NCBI GenBank assembly: GCA_001940755.1
Contig: MEHH01000051.1
Span: 1-12,327, forward strand
Source of the DNA: Candidatus Heimdallarchaeota archaeon AB_125
Lineage (GTDB): Archaea; Asgardarchaeota; Heimdallarchaeia; Heimdallarchaeales; Heimdallarchaeaceae
DNA length: 12,327 bases
Reading direction: 5' to 3'
The position numbers and the translations under genes were made by a program. This document shows, one piece after another, positions 6,834 to 12,327 of the stretch; the first letter of the stretch is position 1; each line of letters begins with the position of its first letter. Under the pieces are notes generated by a model that was given only the letters and a program-made list of their open reading frames with translations, was not told the origin of the DNA and made no database searches.

Positions 6834-8207
6834 ATGGCAAAAAACGCAATGACAATTACAGCCGTTGTACTTATTTTAGGTATTGGTGGGGGGGCATTTT
6901 TCGTAGGGTGGTAAATAGGAAACGATTATCAGTTTGGTACAGATCCTAAAAAAATAACTCCTACAATTGATGGTATTATTGAGAAACGAGAATGGCTACG
7001 TAGTTCATATTACAATATACCCTTTTACTTAGATGTAAATAATGATGTTGACCCCGTGGTAGACTTAGCAAATGTGGATGGGTGGAATTATCTTTCTGTT
7101 GCGGAAGATGAAGACTACTATTACCTTGCATTAGACTTATGTTCTGACCGCACGAATAATAAAGCTGGAGAATGGTTAGCTCTACACATAGCAAATCAAA
7201 TACCAGATGCTGTAGATTCAAGACTCGCTTTCTACACATTAGAAGATTATGGATATGAATATCTCTTCTATGATGTAGATAATGATGTCCCATTTTTATA
7301 CGATTCTCATACGATAAGTGGATCAACAGAATACGTTGATATCCCTATATCACCAGAAATGGATGAGATTGATGTTTATCGTGGAACTACTACTGGAGAT
7401 TACAGAGATTTCTGGACAGAGTATGATAATCGTAACTTTACCGCATCTTCAGTTTATTATTCGAGTGAACCAGAGTGGATGCCTGGAGATTATGCTATAG
7501 TTCATTTTGGCGTCAATATTACAGAAAAGTTTCCAGATGAGGACATAAGTACATTCATGAGTGGTTTGACAAATGTGGAATTGGAATATAAGATATCTTC
7601 TAATTTAGAATCGAATCCTGCAGGACATGTTGGTATAGCAGATCAATTTCTGTGTTCAATATATGAACATGGTGATGTGCCAGGAGATATGGGGAATTCT
7701 GCACTCTTCACAGCTACTGTACATCCTTTATACTACTCCGCAGATACTTTGAAATCTGGTACAATTGTTTTAGATTATACTACTATCAATGCTACTAGTG
7801 GAATGTTTTACTTCTCAATTCTAGGATGGAATGATGAAGATGGAGTTGATCCGACAGCTTTTGAGATGAAATTTGATAAACTATCACTACGTCTCACAAC
7901 ATCTATCTATCTCTCATATATAGTTGGAAACTCAATCACTAATACAAGCTATGATCTAGCATATTCTTATGGTCCTAGTGCCATGTGTGAAGAAAATCAT
8001 AGGATGTTTGAATTCAAAATAGCGAAATCTGAATTCCCAACATTAGCAGATGAATTCCTGTACTTAAATGTCGCAGGATATGGAACAATGATCATGGAAA
8101 ATACAAACTACTGGGTATATCCTACCTTTGGTTTTCCACTATCTCCAATTATAGCATCTATAGATGATAAACAAGAGTTTCTAAAATTTGATATGAGTAT
8201 AACATAA
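6834..8207 (+). pseudogene. CBM9/DOMON-like membrane-anchored surface protein with in-frame TAA
   Basis: The frame starts at ATG 6834 with a lysine-bearing N-terminus and one hydrophobic segment (about residues 6-25: a TAVVLILGIGGGAFFVGW-type leader or anchor). A TAA stop follows at 6912-6914 (codon 27), and the same frame then runs open to 8207. Immediately after the stop comes IGNDYQFG and then TPTIDGIIEKREW (about residues 42-54), the usual opening of a CBM9/DOMON-like beta-sandwich, followed by 'YLSVAEDEDYYYLALDL'. So one gene of 457 codons appears broken by a nonsense codon. The first later start in frame is a GTG at 7056, which would lose both the export signal and the first strand. The rest is rich in acidic and aromatic residues, as in archaeal surface proteins; the ligand may be a sugar or heme. 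TAA ends several neighbouring genes, so it is a real stop here. A base error or strain variant is an alternative to true gene loss. Confidence 0.75.
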
Positions 8208-8217
8208 CACTCTGTTA

Positions 8218-8247
8218 TTTCTTTTTTCTTTTTCTCTTTATTTTTTT
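8218..8247 (+). terminator. Long T-rich terminator
   Basis: Several runs of T (up to seven) interrupted only by C, A and G begin about 10 bases after the stop at 8207. This is the strongest oligo-T terminator in the window. It separates the interrupted surface-protein gene from the next one. Confidence 0.6.
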
Positions 8248-8284
8248 GTGAAATTTCTTAACTTTAGTTCAACTTCACTTTTCT

Positions 8285-8299
8285 AAAGTAACTTACTTT
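8285..8299. promoter_or_regulatory. 15-bp palindrome upstream of TATA box
   Basis: AAAGTAA-C-TTACTTT is a perfect inverted repeat with a one-base centre. It ends 5 bases before the TTTAAAT box at 8305-8311. A site immediately upstream of BRE/TATA is typical for archaeal activators, but no regulator is encoded nearby. Confidence 0.35.
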
Positions 8300-8304
8300 G
8301 GTTG

Positions 8305-8311
8305 TTTAAAT
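8305..8311 (+). promoter_or_regulatory. TATA-like box for type-I surface protein gene
   Basis: TTTAAAT lies about 48 bases before the ATG at 8356 and predicts a transcript start near 8334. The short leader then holds GGAAGGA-like purine-rich sequence. Confidence 0.35.
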
Positions 8312-8355
8312 GAGAACCTATTCAAAAAAGGAAGGATAAGAGATGTTGAGTAAAA

Positions 8356-9396
8356 ATGAATCACAAAACAATCAAAATAACTCTCGGATTAGCATTTCTG
8401 ACTTTACTTGTAATGACTCAGGTAAAAGCAGATGATCAAGACTTCTTATGGGAAGAAAATAGCAATCAAGTGACATTTTCTTATTATGATATGCACTTTA
8501 TAGCCAAAGCTGGAGGACAAGTACCTAAATTCCAATTTATGACTGATGCAGGTTTTGAATACAATGTTATGTTCCATTCTTTAACAGAATATCTAGATTA
8601 TAATGAAGATGGCGTATTCCAATTCAATGAAACTGGTCTGTGGAAAGAAGATGCACCACCTGGCCCCGTATTCTCAAACACACTACCATTATCGAGTGTA
8701 AGATTCACCTTCAGTGGTTTTGAAGTAGATTACGAGATTGGTACAGAAGAACTAACAGCTGTTCATTTCAATTATACTTCAGAAACAATAAACGCTCCCA
8801 ATTATGGTGACTTTGAAATCACAATAGTGGTTCATCTGTATCTAAATGATCAAGATATCGATGGCTATGAACTAATTGGTGGCCAAGAAATGAAGTTTGA
8901 TGTCATAATGAACAACTGGCCATGGCAAAGAGAAGATACAAACCTAGCAATGAGATTTGATATTATTCCTATGAACGTCGCTTACAATTACAGACTTAAT
9001 GATACAAATGGCAATCCTGTAAACATGAATGAAAATACTACTGGTTATGAAAATAAGATTCTTAATCATGGAGATGGTGTAAAAGAACAATTCTCTATTG
9101 GTGATGAACACTATGAAGGATTCTTTGCTTATGCAAACCAAGCTAAATATTTGATAAACAACTCCTACGAATACAAACAAGTAAATTGTTCAGTATCCTC
9201 CCAAGGAGATGGAACAGTACAAACATATCTTAGCTTTGAACACTTCGATGATGAAGTTACCTATGATCCATCAGTAGGAACTTTTGAAGATCCTATTAGT
9301 GAAACAGGTTTTGGAACTGTAGAAATAATAACAATTAGTACTGTATCAATTCTAGCTATCACCCTTGTAGGTAGAACTATTAAGAAGAAGAACTAA
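8356..9396 (+). CDS. Secreted surface protein with C-terminal membrane anchor
   Basis: The 346-residue protein has a clear signal peptide (basic start, hydrophobic core about residues 8-22, likely cleavage around QVKA-DD). Its exterior part is beta-rich and acidic. It ends in a single transmembrane helix (about 320-340) followed by RTIKKKN, so it should sit in the membrane with the bulk outside. Residues 81-92 (DYNEDGVFQFNE) match an EF-hand calcium loop at positions 1, 3, 5, 6 and 12. Six N-x-S/T sequons (N91, N139, N215, N227, N268, N277) would allow glycosylation. I do not recognise the family; similar proteins are typical of Asgard and other archaeal surfaces. The start is fixed by an in-frame TGA at 8347. 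It follows another surface-protein gene on the same strand but has its own promoter. Its stop directly abuts the stop of the convergent symporter gene. Confidence 0.82.
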   Translation: MNHKTIKITLGLAFLTLLVMTQVKADDQDFLWEENSNQVTFSYYDMHFIAKAGGQVPKFQFMTDAGFEYNVMFHSLTEYLDYNEDGVFQFNETGLWKEDAPPGPVFSNTLPLSSVRFTFSGFEVDYEIGTEELTAVHFNYTSETINAPNYGDFEITIVVHLYLNDQDIDGYELIGGQEMKFDVIMNNWPWQREDTNLAMRFDIIPMNVAYNYRLNDTNGNPVNMNENTTGYENKILNHGDGVKEQFSIGDEHYEGFFAYANQAKYLINNSYEYKQVNCSVSSQGDGTVQTYLSFEHFDDEVTYDPSVGTFEDPISETGFGTVEIITISTVSILAITLVGRTIKKKN

Positions 9397-10785
9397 TCAG
9401 TTCTTCCTATCTCTTTTTTTATGTAAAATGCTTAAATTTGTTTTAATTTGATTTAACTTGTCTCCATGCAGTGGGTAAAACAATAGTGCTAGAAAGCCAA
9501 GAACAAGAAAACCAATTGGAAGAATACCAACACCTAAACGTAATCCAAAGATAGCTTGAGCTGGTTGAACCGTTAGTTCAGAATTATAACCAAAGAATTC
9601 AAGCATAAATGTGAAAATGAAAATAATTAGTGATGAAGCAGGTTTAGTAACTAACGCATTTATTCCAAAGAACATCCCTTCTCTTCGACTGTGAGTTTTA
9701 AGTTCATCTTCATCAGCAATATCACCAACCATAGGATTAACTAACAACCACCAGAGAGTTGACATCCACAAACAAACCCCATAACAAATAGCCATAAACA
9801 CAACTGATTGTGCGAAATAAAGGCCAATAAAACCTAAAATCATCAGAAATATTGCAAGGAAGAATGATTTTCGAAGCCCATATCTCTTTTGAAGTTTCTC
9901 AAAAACAAACAGTAAAGGGATGTAAAAAATTCCTGTAACTAAAGTGATTATCAGTATAGATATTTGATTAAGTTGGAACACGTACTTGTAATAGAGTGGA
10001 ATAACTGCTACAAGATTAAGAGTTACAGCATTCATCATAAAAGAGAAAATAACGAAAAATATGAATGATTTTGACTTGAAGGTTTCTTTTACTGCTGCAA
10101 AGATTGGTAAGGGCTGTGAGTCTTCTCCTTCCAAAGATTTTTCTTTAAGTTTGATAGACCCATAGATCATCAGAACAAGAGCAACTATACCAACAGCAAT
10201 AAAAATCAACGACATATCTATATTGCTTAAACTTGTAGAAGTCAGTACTAAGTTTGGTAGCACTGAAGCTAAACCCACAGGAAGCATGCTAATCAACATT
10301 GAGATAAGCATTATTCTAGTTCGTTCATTTGTGCTTGAAGTCTGATCTGTTTGAATAGCACTTAGATTAAGACCAGCAATAGTTAGACCTGTATCAAAAA
10401 TGAAAAGAGCAATTAGTAGATAAGCGAATAACCAAACTTGTGACCATCCTGGAAATGCTAACCAGAACATGATGAAACCAACAAAATAGAAAGGTATAGA
10501 CCATCGGATAAAGAATGCTCTCTTTCCTCTTTTATCCATCCGCTTCTTATCAGACATGTAACCAAAAATAGGATCATTAACTGCATTCCAAACAGCGAAA
10601 ATAATCAAAACAGCTCCATAGTTTGTAGGATCCATGTGAAGGATATCTACATAGAAACCAAGCAAAGCTCCCGCAAATAAAACACCGAACATGTCAGAAC
10701 CAGCTTTAGTAACACCAATGAAAATTCGTTGACGAGATGAAACACGTTTATCATTAATCATTGGTTCTGGTTTTGCAGTTGTCAT
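9397..10785 (-). CDS. GPH-family (MelB-like) cation:sugar symporter
   Basis: This 462-residue integral membrane protein has about twelve hydrophobic segments and the hallmark of the glycoside-pentoside-hexuronide:cation symporters (MFS_2). After the first two helices comes AVWNAVNDPIFGYMSDKKR (N70-D71-P72, G75, D79), then GKRAFFIRWSIPF in the following loop, matching the 'D.xNDP..G...D....GK.RP' motif. A central hydrophilic loop (about 215-235) joins the two six-helix halves, and the C-terminus is basic. It probably takes up a sugar or sugar-like solute with Na+ or H+; the substrate cannot be read from sequence. An AAGGT motif 6 bases before the ATG supports the start. The gene is divergent from the S41-like gene and converges without any gap on the surface-protein gene, which could be functionally linked as a sugar-binding or capture protein, though nothing proves that. 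Confidence 0.9.
   Translation of the reverse strand: MTTAKPEPMINDKRVSSRQRIFIGVTKAGSDMFGVLFAGALLGFYVDILHMDPTNYGAVLIIFAVWNAVNDPIFGYMSDKKRMDKRGKRAFFIRWSIPFYFVGFIMFWLAFPGWSQVWLFAYLLIALFIFDTGLTIAGLNLSAIQTDQTSSTNERTRIMLISMLISMLPVGLASVLPNLVLTSTSLSNIDMSLIFIAVGIVALVLMIYGSIKLKEKSLEGEDSQPLPIFAAVKETFKSKSFIFFVIFSFMMNAVTLNLVAVIPLYYKYVFQLNQISILIITLVTGIFYIPLLFVFEKLQKRYGLRKSFFLAIFLMILGFIGLYFAQSVVFMAICYGVCLWMSTLWWLLVNPMVGDIADEDELKTHSRREGMFFGINALVTKPASSLIIFIFTFMLEFFGYNSELTVQPAQAIFGLRLGVGILPIGFLVLGFLALLFYPLHGDKLNQIKTNLSILHKKRDRKN
9401..9420 (+). terminator. T-rich terminator embedded in convergent gene
   Basis: TTCTTCCTATCTCTTTTTTT begins 5 bases after the surface-protein stop codon and ends in seven T. It lies inside the last codons of the symporter gene on the other strand, where it encodes the lysine- and arginine-rich tail. 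Confidence 0.45.
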
Positions 10786-10891
10786 TTCTGTACCTTTTCA
10801 TTACATTACTAGTCTTCTTTATCAATTTTATCCCAAAAAGATGTAGTATTATAACTGTTACAGAGTTTATCCTAGAGGTTAGACGAATATG

Positions 10892-10914
10892 TTGAACTCA
10901 AATTGATGGTTCAA
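10892..10914. repeat. Inverted repeat TTGAAC-N11-GTTCAA
   Basis: Perfect 6-base arms 11 bases apart give a 23-base dyad, a common operator size, in the gap between the divergent symporter and S41-like genes. A second, looser pair ACTCAAA/TTTGAGT (10896-10902 and 10928-10934) overlaps it. Chance occurrence is possible. Apart from this, the direct repeats and the TATA box, the 10786-11016 gap shows nothing clear. Confidence 0.25.
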
Positions 10915-10950
10915 AACACATTCTTATTTTGAGTAGAAAGGAATAACCAA

Positions 10951-10982
10951 TTTGTTTATGATTTTAACTGGTTTGTTTATGA
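10951..10982 (+). repeat. Two direct repeats TTTGTTTATGA, 21 bp apart
   Basis: TTTGTTTATGA occurs at 10951-10961 and again at 10972-10982. The period is 21 bases (two helical turns), so both copies face the same side of DNA. The second copy ends 4 bases before the TATA box of the S41-like gene. Flanking AACCA and TGGTT (10945-10949 and 10969-10973) also pair as an inverted repeat. A tandem binding site for a regulator of this promoter is likely. Confidence 0.45.
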
Positions 10983-10986
10983 AATC

Positions 10987-10997
10987 GATATAAATAC
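10987..10997 (+). promoter_or_regulatory. Archaeal TATA box (GATATAAATAC)
   Basis: The box is centred about 25 bases before the ATG at 11017, so the mRNA should be leaderless. The same 11 bases occur on the minus strand at 5941-5951. There is no ribosome-binding motif before the ATG, in agreement. Confidence 0.65.
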
Positions 10998-11016
10998 TTC
11001 AACATATCTTAATCTA

Positions 11017-12327
11017 ATGTCAAAAACAGAAAAAGTATCAAATCAACATTTAGGAAATTTGTTATCATCTAATCAACTAAAAGAAGATTATTTCTTGCTT
11101 CGTAGTGTTCTTGAAGAAGGTCATGCGGGATTATATGCACATAGAAATAAAACAGAAATTGATACAAAATTTGAAGATATTTTTAGCAAACTAGATACTT
11201 CTTCCACTCTCATGAAATTTTATGAAATAATAGCAGATTTTATTGATTTTATAGCTGATGGTCATACTTCAGTTACAGTTGATTCAAAAATTAGAGATTA
11301 TGTTAAAAATGAAATTGGTATTTTTCCAATTAAACCTGTTTTTGTAGATAGAAGATTTTACGTGTATAAGAATTTCTCAAGAGATGAATCTATTTCAGTG
11401 GGCACAGAGATTTTGAAAATTAATGATATTTCTATTAATGAGATAATTGAAAAACTTCTGTCTTTTGTATACATTGATGGGTTTGGGATTGAAAGGAAAT
11501 TTAGGTCATTGGAGAAGAATTTTAGTTGTTTATTTCCATTAATCTTTGGAGTTAAAAATAATTTTGAAATTGAATATAGAGTTAAAGAGACTAAAGAAAT
11601 AAGAAAAGCAAAACTTGATGCAATAACAATCAATGAAACTAAGGCAATACATGAAAAGAGATTTCTTGAAGATTTCAATGCCCCTCTAAACAGTTTCACT
11701 ATTCATTCTGATTTGAAAACTGCTATTCTAAAAATTGGAACATTCAATAGTGGTAAAACCATGGCAAAAATAACTGGTATCAAGAAATATGCAGAAGAAG
11801 ACAAATTTCCTAGTTTTCTAAAGTCAGCTTTTAGAGGATTTAAAGAGGAGAAAATAGAAAAGCTTATTCTTGATTTAAGAGGAAATGGTGGCGGAAGAGA
11901 TGATTATGGCGCTCTTTTGTATAGTTATCTAACTGAAAATGAGTTTCAATACTATGATACCTTATATTTGAAGAAAAAGAAGTTTGATTTCTTTAAAACA
12001 ACCAACAACAAATCGCTTAATTTTATTCTAAAACTAATAAAGAAAGAAGAAACTGACTATGGTTATAGAATCTATAATCCATTTTTCATGCCACCACTTT
12101 ATAAGACTCATAAAAAACAAAAAGATGCTTTTGAAGGTGATGTATTTGTCTTAATTGATGGAGGAAGCTTTTCTGCTGCTTGTGAATTTTGTACGATTTG
12201 TCATAGATTTCAAAGAGTGAAATTTGTAGGTGAAGAGACTAGAGGAACTTACATTGGTAATACTTCTGGTTTAATGGCTAGTGTTCATCTTCCACATTCT
12301 AAACTTATAATTCGAATACCTTTGTTT
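11017..12327 (+). CDS. S41-family (tricorn/C-terminal-processing-like) peptidase, 3' end cut
   Basis: The frame is open from ATG 11017 to the right edge, giving 437 visible residues. S41 features appear in order: an N-terminal helical part with EEGHAGLY (about 34-41) and ADGHTSV (80-86), a PDZ-like stretch GTEILKINDISI (129-140), the core strand LILDLRGNGGG (283-293), and GGSFSAACEF with S386 as the expected nucleophile, followed by VGEETRGTYIGN. The lysine that serves as base in CtpA/Prc-type members (GKG) is not present in that last motif, so this is the other S41 branch (IRBP/tricorn-like), where a histidine such as H83 may help. No signal peptide or membrane helix is seen, so unlike most S41 enzymes it seems cytoplasmic. 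It has its own TATA box and tandem upstream repeats. The family call is good; activity and substrate are unknown. Confidence 0.85.
   Translation, partial: MSKTEKVSNQHLGNLLSSNQLKEDYFLLRSVLEEGHAGLYAHRNKTEIDTKFEDIFSKLDTSSTLMKFYEIIADFIDFIADGHTSVTVDSKIRDYVKNEIGIFPIKPVFVDRRFYVYKNFSRDESISVGTEILKINDISINEIIEKLLSFVYIDGFGIERKFRSLEKNFSCLFPLIFGVKNNFEIEYRVKETKEIRKAKLDAITINETKAIHEKRFLEDFNAPLNSFTIHSDLKTAILKIGTFNSGKTMAKITGIKKYAEEDKFPSFLKSAFRGFKEEKIEKLILDLRGNGGGRDDYGALLYSYLTENEFQYYDTLYLKKKKFDFFKTTNNKSLNFILKLIKKEETDYGYRIYNPFFMPPLYKTHKKQKDAFEGDVFVLIDGGSFSAACEFCTICHRFQRVKFVGEETRGTYIGNTSGLMASVHLPHSKLIIRIPLF

Noticed and set aside
6912..6914. Programmed readthrough or recoding of the in-frame stop
   Set aside because: TAA is not the codon used for selenocysteine or pyrrolysine, and it is a normal stop for several other genes in the window. 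No recoding structure was recognised.
6722..6949. Open frame over the divergent promoter and the start of the surface-protein gene
   Set aside because: It crosses both TATA boxes, overlaps the racemase N-terminus, and its product is an unremarkable K/R/Y-rich shadow of the G-tract region.
6976..7326. Minus-strand open frame inside the interrupted surface-protein gene
   Set aside because: The His/Leu/Cys-rich product is the usual antisense shadow of an acidic coding region, and the plus strand has a recognisable domain.
7056..8207. The open frame starting at GTG 7056 taken as a complete gene
   Set aside because: The same frame is open up to the TAA at 6912 and encodes the first strand of the CBM9-like domain (TIDG...EW) before 7056. 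Starting at the GTG would leave a secreted-type domain with no export signal.
8343..8435. A 30-codon open frame starting at ATG 8343 after a GGAAGGA stretch, overlapping the signal-peptide gene
   Set aside because: The product is low-complexity (N/S/Q-rich) and lies out of frame over a convincing signal peptide. It could be an upstream regulatory frame, but nothing supports that.
10905..10920. GGTTCAAAAC resembling a tRNA T-loop
   Set aside because: No acceptor stem, anticodon arm or D-loop can be found at the right distances; it is better explained as part of an inverted repeat.
11358..11699. Minus-strand open frame of 113 codons with hydrophobic product
   Set aside because: It is entirely antisense to the S41-like gene, whose PDZ-like and core motifs are continuous on the plus strand.

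Overview
The window reads as a piece of an AT-rich archaeal chromosome with ordinary housekeeping and accessory genes. Several genes are preceded by archaeal TATA boxes about 25 bases before the start codon, which fits leaderless mRNAs. Intergenic gaps are short and T-rich, and secreted proteins carry an N-terminal hydrophobic leader or a C-terminal membrane anchor. A TPR protein ending in a longin/roadblock-like domain, next to large N-x-S/T-rich surface proteins, makes an Asgard (Promethearchaeota, perhaps Heimdall-type) source my best guess. That assignment is inference; no rRNA or other marker gene is present.

Layout, left to right. (1) Positions 1-1215 hold a DEAD-box RNA helicase cut by the left edge. 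(2) A 65-residue TRASH/YHS metal-binding protein (minus) and a 95-residue YdhR-like alpha/beta-barrel protein (plus) diverge from a gap of about 105 bases. (3) An AbgB-type M20 amidohydrolase (minus) is divergent from the 648-residue TPR protein (plus). (4) An unknown helical protein of about 130 residues and an aspartate/glutamate racemase follow on the minus strand. (5) A membrane-anchored CBM9/DOMON-like surface protein starts at 6834 but has an in-frame TAA directly after its membrane segment. A type-I membrane surface protein with an EF-hand-like loop follows at 8356. (6) A GPH-family (MelB-like) sugar symporter (minus) is divergent from an S41-type protease-like gene (plus) that runs off the right edge.

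The genes do not form one pathway. The loosest functional theme is scavenging: amidohydrolase, amino-acid racemase, sugar symporter, possible carbohydrate-binding surface protein and peptidase. Most genes look monocistronic with their own promoters, and strands alternate often. Two convergent pairs are packed so tightly that stop codons abut (9396/9397) or overlap by 4 bases (5475-5478).

I see no RNA genes, CRISPR array, insertion sequence or clear mobile element. No gap between genes exceeds 300 bases; the longest is 10786-11016. The observations most worth checking are the nonsense codon in the surface-protein gene, the TPR plus longin/roadblock-like architecture, the Thr/Cys active site of the racemase, and several palindromes or direct repeats placed next to TATA boxes. 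I do not see convincing evidence for a new multi-gene system.
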